Assembly (NCBI RefSeq): GCF_003672135.1
Contig: NC_039515.1
Span: 12,524,001-12,588,000 of the forward strand
DNA length: 64,000 nt
Origin: Ooceraea biroi
Taxonomy: Eukaryota > Arthropoda > Insecta > Hymenoptera > Formicidae
Direction: 5' to 3'
The number at the start of each line of letters is the position of its first letter. Position 1 is the first letter of the stretch. The notes under the pieces were generated by a model that had not been told where the DNA came from, searched no databases, and saw nothing but the letters and a program-made list of their open reading frames with translations. The translations under genes were made by a program, and so were the position numbers. Of the stretch, positions 27,424 through 39,000 are shown piece by piece.

Positions 27424-28369
27424 CAGAAAATGAAAAATTTTACGTAACAATATAGTGATTCCGGATGTTTGCTCTACAGCTGATGCAATTTGATCCAGAT
27501 TTAGGGCTCAACCCTACCGTTCGTTCAGCTTTGCACAGGTCATCTCCCTAAAACTGCCCCCCGGATAGTGACCAGCTGTTATGGCCAGCAAACGACTGTC
27601 ACTTAAAGGATTTGACTTGATCTTAATTCGACACATATTACATTCGCGTCTATTGCGTGTTCTATCCTATCTATAATTCCTATTTCAACAAGAGATATTT
27701 CTATATTATTTACCTAAATTCTCAAGTCTGTTTTAAATACGTTTCCGCTAAATAAAAATTGCTGAAAGAATAACTAATAATAATTTGTCTGACTACTTCG
27801 ATAACAGCTGTTCTTATGTATATATAATTATCTTACATGCAAAAAAGAAGTTCCATATTAATTAATTGGAAAACTCAATTGTTTCAGCAACAAAAACAAA
27901 CCCTAATGTCGAGTTTGGTAGCGGTGTAACTGTGGGGACAAGCTCATCGGTGTACGGAAGCTCTGCCAGCGGAACGGTGAGTTGTATCGCCGGTTCGTTG
28001 GCCGGTATCGCGGGTAGCTTCAACAATACCGGACGCACGAACTTCACGAACAAGCAACTCACTGAGCTGGAGAAGGAGTTTCACTTCAACAAGTACCTGA
28101 CGCGAGCGAGGCGCATCGAGATCGCCTCCGCCCTGCAGCTCAACGAAACGCAGGTGAAGATCTGGTTCCAGAACAGGCGAATGAAACAGAAAAAGCGAAT
28201 GAAGGAAGGTCTGATACCGGCAGACAGCACGAACGTCACACCTCTGAGCGGCGCGAGAAGCAGCAGCAACTCCCCGACGGGCTCGTCCAGCCATGAGATC
28301 GGCAACCTCGGTTTGTCCAGCTTTACCAGTGACAACAGCAGGGAATCACCTCCATCCTCTAAGGATTGA
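16449..28369 (+). CDS. lab: Homeotic protein Labial (two coding exons)
   Basis: Labial is the anterior-most Hox transcription factor; it patterns the intercalary head segment and part of the midgut. Exon 1 is 16449-17388 and exon 2 is 27888-28369, giving 473 residues. The first in-frame ATG begins a run of four Met codons; the frame continues upstream but only to a GTG. The donor GTAAGT after 17388 and the TTTCAG acceptor before 27888 join in phase 1. The hexapeptide YKWMQVKRNVPKP (residues 300-312) is the Exd/PBX-binding motif. The homeodomain occupies residues 359-418, starts NNTGRTNFTN and has the helix-3 core KIWFQNRRMKQ. Histidine runs lie at residues 29-37, 157-164 and 197-205, with a Q run just before the hexapeptide. 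The identification is secure. A possible poly(A) signal AATAAA is at 28827. Confidence 0.96.
21715..22440. promoter_or_regulatory. GAGA-rich tract plus GC-rich island in labial intron
   Basis: From about 21715 to 22050 the plus strand is strongly purine-rich, with repeated GAGAG words such as those near 21665, 21908, 21969, 21993 and 22029. It passes directly into a GC- and CpG-rich island at about 22060-22400, in marked contrast with the AT-rich intron on both sides. GAGA-factor motifs beside a nucleosome-poor GC-rich block are typical of insect Hox regulatory DNA, including Polycomb/Trithorax response elements and promoters. Overlapping frames here (61-87 codons) resemble no family I know. 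It could instead be an alternative promoter, a non-coding RNA start or old mobile DNA. Confidence 0.4.
22699..22971. mobile_element. piggyBac-type MITE flanked by TTAA
   Basis: TTAA occurs at both ends (22695-22698 and 22972-22975). The left terminus begins CCCTTTGCACTCGGAGAG, and the reverse complement of the right terminus begins CTTTGCACTTGACTCC, so a short, imperfect inverted repeat is shared. TTAA target duplication with a short C-rich terminal repeat is the mark of piggyBac-family elements. The 273-bp body is AT-rich and codes for nothing. Confidence 0.5.
25216..25555 (+). repeat. Dispersed repeat, copy A
   Basis: This shares several long matching blocks in the same order with 31350-31590. 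They include GGATATCGCAA near the start, GGTTTTTGTTCTATG in the middle, TTGTTAGAAGA followed by TATTTTCTTTTTAATA, and a terminal AGTAA...CTTTTTTCC block. The copies have diverged by substitutions and small gaps. No terminal repeats or coding potential are evident. Confidence 0.6.
26028..26171. mobile_element. Near-perfect 60-bp-arm hairpin (foldback MITE)
   Basis: Arms 26028-26087 and 26112-26171 are reverse complements over 60 bases with a single mismatch and a 24-base loop. The sequence is built around a recurring TGCATAAG word, also present in the loop. It lies in the labial intron. It is most simply a young foldback MITE, since old copies would have drifted. A transcribed hairpin able to enter a small-RNA pathway is an alternative, although the stem is longer than a typical animal microRNA precursor. 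Confidence 0.75.
27389..27418 (+). repeat. (GA)15 microsatellite
   Basis: Fifteen uninterrupted GA units sit about 470 bp before labial exon 2. Such a tract can bind GAGA-type factors but is also an ordinary simple repeat. Confidence 0.9.
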
Positions 28370-31300
28370 CGTGATTTTTGCTATGATAATGAACGATACT
28401 ACGGCCTGCGATTCAACGACGACTGGTAAAGTCCGGGACATCACATCGAGGCTGAAGAAGTTTGACAAGGATCATGACAAGTCACTGCAGAATCACAAGC
28501 CACTTTCTGATTCGTCATTTCGAGCCACATCGTGAACATAATCGTGAACATAACATGTAATACCGCGGAGTTAAGACGAATGATATCATTATGTGTCTTG
28601 AAAGTAGAGATATGTGATATATGTATATACGGGATCTAGCTTCCCGTTTTAAACTTATAGACGACGATGTCAATCGCTCGAGTTCCATCGTACAACACAG
28701 ATGATCCATACGAATTCAAACTTCGGATAATTTCAGAAGATTTAATACGGTTTCATATTATAGTATCTCATTGTACGGGATATTGGACGGTCCTGAATTC
28801 CCATTTTTATTAAGTAAATTAGGTATAATAAATTGTATATTGATTTTGCGTCTTATTTATTACGTTTATGTCAGCTTTTAAGTTCGCCACTTTACTTTAT
28901 GGAATTGTATAAGTTTGAATTCTCTAATCCAAATTTCCAAGGTTACCATGTACCTCATTTCATACATAGTGATATTTATAGTTGTAAATTTAATTGCTAG
29001 TGATTGGATTTTTAATTAATTTCTCTATTCTATCGATTCTAACGTTTTCATTATTAATTACAGTGCCATTATATTCTAAATCTCCGAACTGGTCTTAAAT
29101 ATTAATGATATATTTTATCAGAAATGTACTTAACATGTAATTGTTTTATAGGCCTCGACCAAATTTTTATTTAAATGTATATTTGTAAATGAATTTCTAA
29201 TTTAAGAATATGCAAATCGAAAGAAAATGAACGTAACATTAAATTACATGTTACAGACTCCGCATCAAAGACGCGATGATAGCAATTGTTTGAACTTTAT
29301 CGCCAATAATTTCTTAACTCTTCCAATAACTTGTAACAAGTAAATCATACATCAATTTTCAATAGTGGAATAATGAAGAAATCATCTTTTATATTTTGCT
29401 TCCTTTGCATATCAATATGTAATATTTAGAAAATACACTATTAATAAAAACAATTTATGGCACACTATTTATAACCCGTTATATAATAAAATTGAAGACA
29501 CAAATATAAAATACTAATGAATATTATATGTTTCTTGCTCTACTGAAAGAATTAATTTTAATTATATCATAACATGTTCATAGTCATAATAGCAATGCAA
29601 ATAAATTTCCAAGTTTTGTCGTGCATCTTATGAGATGTTATAATCCTTGAATGTTAAAATATCACTGTGGATAACCAAAAAAGTATATAGTTAATTTAAT
29701 TCTTAAAACAAAAAAACGAAAGATTATGATTAAATAATCTACCATTAATTATTATACTGATTATTCACACTATTAGAGACATTGATGAATCCTAAAACTC
29801 CAACTCTGATTGAGCCTGTTCGCAACATTTATCTTAATGCGTCATAACAATAGCAAAATATCCTTGATAATCGTAAAAGTATTACGAGTAATCGTCTAAA
29901 GGTGATAATCTGATAATTGTAGATTCAATCCTCGCCCAAGAATGTGCATGTATTTATATGTAAATAATATTCTACACGAATCATGGGCCCATTAATCAAT
30001 ACGCGACAACGCTTATATATACCGAGAAGTTCCAAACCGAGATATTAATAAATATGTACTTCAATCTTTATCGACAAATTTATCGAAGCAATGGATGGCA
30101 TAATTGTAACAAAGTTTTTAAGTGGACTGTAAGTTCGCGATATATTCAAATTAATTCGCACATTTAAACGTAATCAAACATATTTATGACATGATTTAAA
30201 TGGTGGTTCCCCATTTCAATACCTAAAATCTAAAATCATTCCTATTATGATAAAATGTTATCTATATTACCATGTAGAGACTTCTGTAGAAAAAATAAAA
30301 TATTATTGTATTACTTGATGACATTTATTTATGCACCTCGATTAAAGAAAGTATGAAAATCAATTTTTTTAAAGTTGTTTTTATCTTGAAAAATATATAC
30401 GTCTTATGTTATAATGTGATAAAATAATATAGTTAAATCTGTATTGGAGAAATAAATTAAATTTATGTGAAGATCTACAAATTGTAACACAATCACACAT
30501 TAAATTTTACCAGCGGTAAGGTAAATATAATAACAAGTTGTTATCGACTTGTAAGTAAATGTGACAAGAAGTTCTATTGTCTTAAAAATAGTTCTGAGAG
30601 CGTTCCGAATCAACTATTTCACAAAAGTTATTATATTGACAGAATAATTAATGGGTGCTTTCAAATTGCAATTGACATTATAAATACTTCGAAATTCTTT
30701 GCATCCCTTTTCTTCAGTTCTTAAGAAAAAAAGGAGAAGAAATACAAAGTATTTAGAAGCATTTTTCATGTATATAATTATCACGTCTTCCCAACATATC
30801 GACAATGTCGATAGTCAACGATGTCGATAATGTCAATTACTTCGATTTTAGTTTCATCTAAATGATGGCGCGTTTTTTCGTGACGAAGTTCGCCAGGCAC
30901 CTCAGAATCCTTTTAATTTGGTGGGTAAAAATATTCTGTCAAATCTACAGTTATCTTCAGTGCAACCAAACCTGTGATCGATAATATCAAAATTCTTCAA
31001 TTATTAGGTGCACAAAGTATTCTGGCGCTCTTCTTGAAACAAATGAAAATAATAAACATATCAATTTTCGAAATATTCGTTATTATTTTCTAATCTTTTC
31101 TAACTTTTCTCCATCTATCGGACAGATCTAATGAATCCTCTCTCGAACAGAAGAAAGCAAATAAAGACAGACTTATATTTTCAACTCATTTTTATTAATA
31201 AAAACGCCTTCAACATGGCTTCACGCAGATTATATTTAAGCTACTCCGACAAAAGCGCTTTTATCGATAAAAGTGAATTGAGAATATGGAACTTAATTTC

Positions 31301-33300
31301 CTCTGTGTGTGTGTATGTCACGTATGTGTATATCGTTAAAAGAAATGTAGGGATATCGCAACATATACTTTCATTATCACTTTATGTCCAGTTTATTCCT
31401 ATTTCTTCCTATTTATCGATAATCGGGATTCTTTGTTCCCGCTTTGAGATCGAGGATGGTTTTTGTTCTATGCGAGTTTTGTTAATATAACCCAGTTCAG
31501 TGTGTACAACCTTGTTAGAAGAAGGAGATAATATTTTCTTTTTAATAAATACATATATTAATAGTAACCCTTTTTTCCATATCTGTGGATTAATCTAACG
31601 AGATTAAAAGAGAGATAAAGTTTTAATACCTATTCTCTCCTTCGTCGGATATCTTTGAGTTTCAATTTGAGGCCTTTTTGATCTTAAAATCGATTAGAGA
31701 TACAACCAAGAATACAAGATTGTATCGTAAAGAAAAATACGAGAGAAATACGATGAGATTTACGGATGCTCTACGAAATTATTTCGATTTGCATAATTTT
31801 TAAAGTTAGAAAAATTAGCATCATATCTCAATATACATATATTAGCAATCATATACAGGGTTTGCTGTCTAATAGAAATTAAACAGACTCTCAAAGAACG
31901 TGTGAGCGTAACAATAGTGACAGTAAAGAAATTTTTATGAGACATTATAGCAGTTTCCTTTTCTCGACATGCAAGTCTAAAAGTTGTCCACTGTCACATT
32001 TGCGAATCAGCGCGATTTACAAACTACTGCATGCATAGATGCTACACTTCTACAAGCAAAAAATTAAGCACTCACTAACGCGCGATGAAATCCCACGAAG
32101 CCTATTGCCGTCCACCGTCGCCATCGATGAAAATAATCTGCTTGGTATCTCCCCGGCCTGGAATTCCGTGCCTTGTTCTGCATCCCTCATCTGGTTTTCA
32201 CTTCGATTCACGTGTAAAATTTTGAAAATGCGCGATATATTCTAACTGTGTTTTGAGACTAAATCTGTTGAAAAAATATAAGCGCGTAATCGCGCACTTT
32301 ACACACGCGACGCGATACTCTTTATTAAAGTTATTGAACGAATATTCATTTTGACTGAAATGAACACTTTGAACAAAATTCTTATTCACTTCAATTCACT
32401 GATGGCGTGCACTAGTGCCACGATAAATTGATTCGCAATATATTGGCGAATTCTGCTGCGCAACATACTTGCGAAGACTATTCCGTAAGGTCTATGCGCA
32501 AATTGTTCGCGCGATATATTTATCAATTTACCTTCGAACGGATTTCGATTTAATTTAAAAGCGTCTCTATATTTGAAACAAAATTTATAACGCGATCGCG
32601 AAATCTTGTAATATATACATGTGCAAATACAGTCGAGCCTATCAATGTAATGCACGGAATATCAAAAAGATTAAGATATTTAAACCGAGTAATGAATTAC
32701 AATCGCAAAATCTTTCAAGGCGAACGTGTAAAAGAATTGTTAAAAATTAATTATTAATAACGACGAACGCGTGTTGTTAATCACGCGCTTGACCGTGTTC
32801 CTAATCGCGCCAGAAAGTTATACATAGACGCCGAAATCGATGTAAAATTAAATAACGCGATAATTGCATAATATCGCAAGAAAGTAATCGCAAATTTTGT
32901 GTAGCGCATATCTAGCGCAACTGCTGCGCCAACTTTCAATCTATCGTCTTGTTAGGCGACAGATTTGGACAATTAGGCCTGTCCGTAGCGAAATGTTGAA
33001 TTAATGACTGAAATGATATAAATCAATCAATCAATCAATCAACGAAAATATATATACATGTATAAAGGTAGAAGAGTACTTGATTAATTAGTAGGAAAAC
33101 AATTTGGATGTAAAAAGATGTGCAATTTGTTCATTAGAATTTATAGAGATGGGTAAGTTAAGATTTATACCATCATTCAGTCAATAATTCCTATAGTCAT
33201 GTACAAAAATACATAAAAAAGCGTCCACTTCTATCTACAAAAGCAAGGTAAATCGCACTGATTGTATTACGGAAAAATATCTACCATAGAAAATATACTT
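28370..33300. other. Labial 3' UTR and AT-rich intergenic region
   Basis: The labial 3' UTR probably ends soon after AATAAA at 28827-28832. The rest is AT-rich, with no gene I can support. A CG-containing, less AT-biased patch lies at about 32200-32960; its frames look accidental. A short AATC tandem repeat is present near 33022. A 119-codon frame at 31131-31490 overlaps a dispersed repeat copy and is not considered a gene. Confidence 0.55.
31350..31590 (+). repeat. Dispersed repeat, copy B
   Basis: Second copy of the repeat at 25216-25555, in the same orientation and about 6.1 kb away, on the other side of labial exon 2. Matching blocks keep their order, with small insertions and deletions between them, so both derive from one ancestral interspersed repeat. 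Confidence 0.6.
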
Positions 33301-33311
33301 TTACTTGTCAC

Positions 33312-33613
33312 TCACCGACCAGCTGCGATACAGGATCGGCCGGGCCGCATTCCGCTACTCACTTCTGAAACAAAAATGATGAAACAAGCCGATTAAATTA
33401 CAGAAATAAGTTTAACAAATATATGCATGTCTAAAATGTTTTTGCGGTCTTACGTCGCGCATGCATTTTGCATGCAGCTGCAAGACTGCGAAGAAATATA
33501 TATATTGATATAAAATGAGTTTGCGAACATATACCTTCGAGCCGATCCTGCTTGGCCCGAACCGGATCCTCCGGTGCCGCGAATCTGTCTAGAAGTCGTG
33601 AGATCAGCTCAAT
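33312..33613 (-). CDS. Possible small spliced gene, two 3' exons, function unknown
   Basis: Exon A (33613-33535) lies between a TTGCAG acceptor and a GTATAT donor. Exon B (33364-33312) follows a TTTCAG acceptor. They join in phase 1 and together read IELISRLLDRF near the start and GMRPGRSCIAAGR at the end, then TGA. Alternatively a GTGAGT donor at 33315 would continue the gene leftward. The even amino-acid composition, lower AT content and matching splice phases argue for real coding sequence. No start codon or upstream exon was found; the mariner at 34164-35422 lies on that side. The length and exon sizes would suit a small secreted or peptide-precursor protein, but I recognise no family. 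Confidence 0.35.
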
Positions 33614-34163
33614 CTGCAACAGAAATAATTATTCCGACTTTTATTATTTCACGTAACCTCTTTGATTAATAGCCGATTAATGCAAGTCAAATTTTCGTGG
33701 AACAATATTTAGTTCTATCGCGTATAAAACAGAAAAACTTATATGATGATGTCGCATCAAAAACTGACAAGAAACTGCCATCCAGCCGATCGACAAGTTT
33801 TCGAGAGAGTTGCTTGTGTAAATTAGGATTTTACAATTATTCCGTCGACCGATGATTAAAACCCAAACCGATCAAGTTATTCGTGATCGGAGTTTCGCGA
33901 ATTGGTGAACTCAAGTTCCTACATTACTTGATTGATTAATTATTATTAAAGTAATGCGATCGGGATAGATATACTTTAAATAAAGAAATTCTTACAATAT
34001 TCGATTGATGATGCGTTGTGTTATCTGATGTCGGGAAAAATTGTGCATCGATGTTGTCGCGTCAAAAACTAACAAGAATAGGATAAGATTTCGCGATTTC
34101 GTAACTTTGCACTCAAGGTTGTTGATATCGTGGAAATTCAAGGATATACAACATCCATGATTA
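33614..34163. other. Intergenic stretch with a short diverged duplication
   Basis: No gene is seen. A phrase of about 28 bases near 33748 (GTCGCATCAAAAACTGACAA core) recurs in diverged form near 34052, suggesting a local duplication before the mariner inserted next to it. Confidence 0.45.
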
Positions 34164-35422
34164 GGAGTGTGATTTAGTTTTGAGGATTTTGCAACAGATG
34201 GCTGTAGTGTCAGTTTGTTCCAATAGCTGTTTCCGATAACTGTTCTTTCTTACAGTGTTGACATTATCCATGACATTTAGTAGCATTATAGCAATAGATG
34301 CAATAACAGTCGTGTTTGTATCATCGTAAAAATCCAACTTCCGAAACAGCATTTTCGACATGCGTTGCTTTTGTTTTTTAATCAAAACAAAACTGCGGCT
34401 GACGGTTATAGAATTCTTGTGGAAACTTATGGTGATTCTGTCCCATCAATTAAGACGTGTGAATACTGCTTTAGACGCTTTAAAAGTGGTCATACTGATG
34501 TGAAGGACAAAGAACGCTCGGGACAACCAAGAAAGCTTGAAAATGCAGATTTGCAAGCATTATTGCACGAAAATCCAACAGAATCCACTTCAGAACTTGC
34601 CAGAGCATTAAATGTTGATCGTACAACAGTTACGAAACATTTACATGAAATGGGAAAAATTCAGAAAGAAGGGAAATGGGTTCGACATGAATTATCGGAA
34701 AGTGCCGTTGCGAACCGGTTGAACATTTGCATTTCGTTGATCGCCAGGCAAAAAAAGAAGAGTCTTTTGTCTCGGATTGTTACTGGGGATGAAAAGTGGA
34801 TCTATTTTGATAATCCGAAACGCGGAAAATCATGGGTGGATCCAGGCGAACCATCAACATCCACTCCGAGACGCAATATTCACGGTTCAAAAGTAATGCT
34901 CTATTTGGTGGGATAGTGTACTATGAGCTGTTAAATCCGCATGAGACTGTCACGGCTGATCGTTATCGACGCCAATTGTACAAGTCGAAGCAAGCATTGG
35001 ACCAAAAACGACCAGCAATTGCGAGTAAACGACGGAAAGTGATTCTTCTTCGTGACAACGCTCGACCTCACGTTGCGTTATCAGTGAAACAAACACTATT
35101 AGAGCTCGAATGGCAAGTCTTACCGCACCCCGCGTATTCTCCGGACATTGCTCCATGCGATTATTATTTGTTCCGGTCGATGCAACACGCTTTAGAGGAT
35201 ACACATTTTCATAATTTCGAAGAAGTGCGAAAATTCGTCGACGAATGGATCAACTGAAAAGAAGAGTGATTTTATCGTGGTGGAATCCATCTCTTGCCAG
35301 AAAGATGGGAAAAAGTTATAGAAAACGAAGGAAAATATTTTGATTAAGGTATTCATTCATTATCATATTTAAATACATGCGTTTTTGAGCAAAAAAAAAC
35401 CCTCAAAACTAAATCACACCCC
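34164..35422 (+). mobile_element. mariner element, full length, inactive
   Basis: Both ends carry matching inverted repeats: the left begins GGAGTGTGATTTAGTTTTGA, and the right reverse-complements to GGGGTGTGATTTAGTTTTGA. TA duplications flank them at 34162-34163 and 35423-35424. The 1259-bp length and TA target site are standard for mariner. The transposase frame it contains is broken, so the copy cannot move by itself; its intact termini could in principle still be used by an active relative. Confidence 0.93.
34365..35347 (+). pseudogene. mariner transposase, frameshifted
   Basis: The first part (34365-34916) holds the helix-turn-helix DNA-binding region and the first catalytic Asp in VTGDEKWIYFDN. 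The second part (about 34905-35257), in another frame, holds the second Asp in LLRDNARPHVA and the third in the SPDIAPCDYYLF motif, the DD34D pattern of mariner. Lesions seen: no in-frame ATG at the N-terminus, a frame change near 34890-34925, and two in-frame TGA codons near 35255 and 35264 before the natural end at about 35347. This is a typical inactive insect copy. Confidence 0.92.
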
Positions 35423-35424
35423 TA

Positions 35425-36028
35425 ATAAAATTTAAAATTTTGATTTATACTTTTATTATACTTTTATTATACGTATAGTTTTGGTAGAAGTTTTAATTAT
35501 ACAATTGCGTACGATGGATACAATGCGAAAGGCACTCGACAAACTGGAGTGCATACGTGATCGCATTAATTGCTCACGTTGGTCTTATACATAATATTCA
35601 TGTCAATTAAACGATTACATATGATTTTTCTCGACAGCAATGGAATGGAAAAGATTTATGGAATTACCTTCGAGTGGGTTTATTGTTACGCGCGGAAAGA
35701 GACGAGAGCAGCATGATTTCATTGGCCACAGAATGCAGTGTGAATGGCTGAATGCACTAGTGTGTTGTTATCTTAAGCTTTGCGTTTTCGCCACGTGAGG
35801 TCTCCAACATCAACTCGAAATTGCCTCATCACTCCTGCTGGCCCTTCCTATTGAACAGTTTATGCCAGTTTCAGCCAGGTTATGTCAGTCTATGTTGGTG
35901 CATTTGAGTGTATGATGCATCTTTGAATTCGTCGCACAAGAACTCCGAGAAAAGTGTACGAGACAAGAGATAACAATAGATATTCTAAAGGCTCGTGGAA
36001 ACGAATATTTTATTTCGTTTTACTCAAA
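35425..36028. other. Upstream region of the caspase gene
   Basis: This 600-bp gap between the mariner and the caspase start should hold the caspase promoter and leader. The part after about 35690 is less AT-rich. No TATA box or known operator could be fixed. A short plausible exon end on the minus strand near 35650-35690 does not match the phase of the small gene at 33312-33613. Confidence 0.4.
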
Positions 36029-39000
36029 ATGGATCGACGAGATCGCGAACGAATCGATTATTACTGCGAAAGAGTTGTACCTAAAATTGATATAACAAAA
36101 TTGTTCCCAAAGCTCCTAGAAAATAAGGTTTACAACAGAGATGATGTAAACATCGAAATATGGAAAGTGAGTATTCTATTATATCGTAACGCATGTAACT
36201 GTAAATGTAACGTATGTACGCATGAAACAACTTTTATCGTACGATTGCATGTACGAAACAAACAGAAAACTTGTAATTTTAGCAATCATTATCATCATGA
36301 ATTTTTCTCTAATTTTTTCATCTTTTCTTTGTCTTGCAATTTTCTTGTTAAAATTTCTATACAAATAGCTTGCATCTTTTACATTAAATATTAATTTAAA
36401 AAATGGGATTTCTTGTTTTCTTAATTTATCTTTTATTTTTCATTGATTTATTTAGATTTGTGAAACATAATTTATATTATAGATTAAAGCTATTGTTCTA
36501 AGAATACAAAGGATGCAACGCTATAATTCATAAACTACAGTTAAATAAACCATCGTCTATCTATTAGATATATTCAAACCTATTTTTTTATTAAGATAAT
36601 CTACAGCAAGGAAACAATTATTTACGAAACATAGTTTACTCTACTCCTTTGTACTCCACCATAACCCAAGTAACAAAGACATCAGAAGATAATGTAATGA
36701 CGTCATTATCTCGTCTTCTGGCATCATTTTACTACTTGGGAAATTCAGCATTTTACTGCAACCAACCCAATAACAAAATAAAAAGTTTTTATTCTAACAT
36801 ATAAAGGAAACGTTGAATTTTATTGTAATGCGTTAATATTTCCAAATTTAATAAGACTTTATATCTTAATAAAAACATTATATTCGATACATTTTGCATT
36901 ACTCTACAATATTATATCGATCATAGTTTGATTTCCGAGTCCTAAGAGTTAAAAATAAAAAAGGTAAATTGTTCTGTAAGGTCAGCGTAGTGTGCATATT
37001 ACACTACATTAAAATATGCTACACCAAATTTGATGTACTGTATCATAATTGAAAAATATGAATATAAATTAATATATTATAGAAAATATAATCTATAATT
37101 GCAGAAAAGTCTTAGAGAACAAGACACAGTCAAAGATATATTTCTTACCATTAAAACTCGAGGACCAAACGCCTTTAAAAACTTGCTTCTTAGTTTAAGA
37201 CAATCCAACCATGGAAATATAGCTGATATGTTAGAAGGAAAAAGTATTTCAAGCAACAATATTGTAAGGTATTTTATTATTCTTTTTATAACATTTTGTA
37301 ATAATATTTGTACTAATATTAAATTACCTATAATATATTCAGTGTTAAAAATGTATTAATAGTATCAATTGCAGTGTCTTATTGTATAAAGAGTTTTAAA
37401 TTCAAGTTTTAAATTTACGGCCACGTTTTATAAGTGTTTAGGTAGACTACCTCTTGAAATAAATAAATGCAAAAATTTTCTCTTTAGTTTAAGCAAATCC
37501 ATTAACAACATTACCATCAGTCAACTAAAGGAACACAACAATAATGCGAGGTATTTTATTTTATACTTTGTCTCATTAATTATTGCATCAATACATTATT
37601 ATACAAAGGTTGCACAAAAAGGTGAATACATTGTTTATTCATATATAATTTAATTAATAATATTATATTATTATTATTATTATAATTTTTCTTTCCCAAT
37701 AAATAAAGCGCTATTTGCTTTATTTAAGTTCTAGCAACGAGCGACAAGAGGAGTCCATGGACCATATTGTTTGGTCCGACAAACCCCTAACAATCAAATT
37801 ATCCAAAGCTACAAGGTTTCTAGATCGTGAGCCCTGCGCTATTCAGCGATACCCCATGCGGAGCAAGCCTCGTGGATTGGTTTTGGTAATCTCGAATATA
37901 TATTACGATTCGCCAACGGAGATACCTAGATTTTCGGCAAAACACGACGAAGCTAATTTGGAGGAGCTGTTTAAACAAATGGGCTTTGAAGTCGTTACGC
38001 ACCGAAACCTGACGGGTCAAGTACGTGAAGTATTGCGATTAATTAGCATTAATTCAACAATATTGACTCGTTTGAAAATCATATCATGTGATCCTTATAT
38101 AGAGAGATACAATATAACTTATTCTTAGACGGCATATTTTTACGCAAATTCTTTTACGCACTTTTTCCGTAAAATTTTCGTCTGTTTATTTTTTGTCAGT
38201 GTACAATAAAGGGGATGAGTGCGAGCAATTTGTATTATGTTGTACTATTAAATTGTTCTCTTAATAGCAAATAAAGGAGGCGGTAAGAACGTTCTCAAAG
38301 CGAAAGGACCTGGAGAAGGTTGACTCCTGCTTCGTGTTCATTACGAGTCACGGTACGGAGGATAAGATGAACAATTCAGAGATCCAGGGGACGGATTATC
38401 AGGAAAACGCACCAGCGACTTATGAAAAGGTTTTGTGCTCGGATATCTACGATTACTTCACGGCGGAAGCTTGCCCACAGCTCGCTGAAAAACCAAAGAT
38501 ATTCGTGTTTCAGCTTTGCAGGTACGTAATTGCAACTCCTTATTCCCACGTACAGATCAGATTTTGTTAACTTTATCACCATTTTTTATCGCAGTGAAGG
38601 TAAAGTCTAAATGAATTTATATATTGAATATTCATTATTTTTCATATTCTTTTTAGAGGGAAGAAGGTGCAGAAACCAGTTGCTCAATCTAGAGTCAGCA
38701 TTGATTCGTTCGCTTTTGCAAATACAAATAAGGATGAATGCGTTCGTCGCTTAACAACGAGAAAGTACTCGGATATGCTTATTGTTCAGTCAACTCTGCC
38801 TGGGCACGTTGCTTACCGAGACAAGATAACTGGCAGTTGGTTCATACAGATTCTCTGCAAAGTATTCATGACCTGCGCTTGCACGGAGCACATTCAAGAC
38901 TTATTCAGCATGGTAAATTTTGTAGAACGCGAAATGCAAAAATAATGACATTATTTATATGAAAATATTACAATTTTCTAGATCGACGCACAATTGAAGT

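Larger units (their letters stand above)
17389..27887 (+). other. Labial intron 1
   Basis: This 10.5 kb intron separates the hexapeptide exon from the homeodomain exon, the usual labial layout. It is mostly AT-rich, but holds GC-richer islands near 20000-20300, 22060-22440 and 23085-23300, two hairpin or terminal-repeat elements, a dispersed repeat copy and a GA microsatellite. Hox introns often hold enhancers, so the islands are candidates. I found no additional coding exon in frame with labial. A minus-strand open stretch at about 26659-26859 reads like a protein remnant but is not assigned. Confidence 0.8.

Noticed and set aside
27944..28335. Minus-strand frames over the homeobox
   Set aside because: Shadow frames of the conserved homeodomain exon.
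34161..34385. 74-codon minus-strand frame at the left end of the mariner
   Set aside because: It begins inside the antisense of the transposase start region and ends in the terminal repeat; not a gene.
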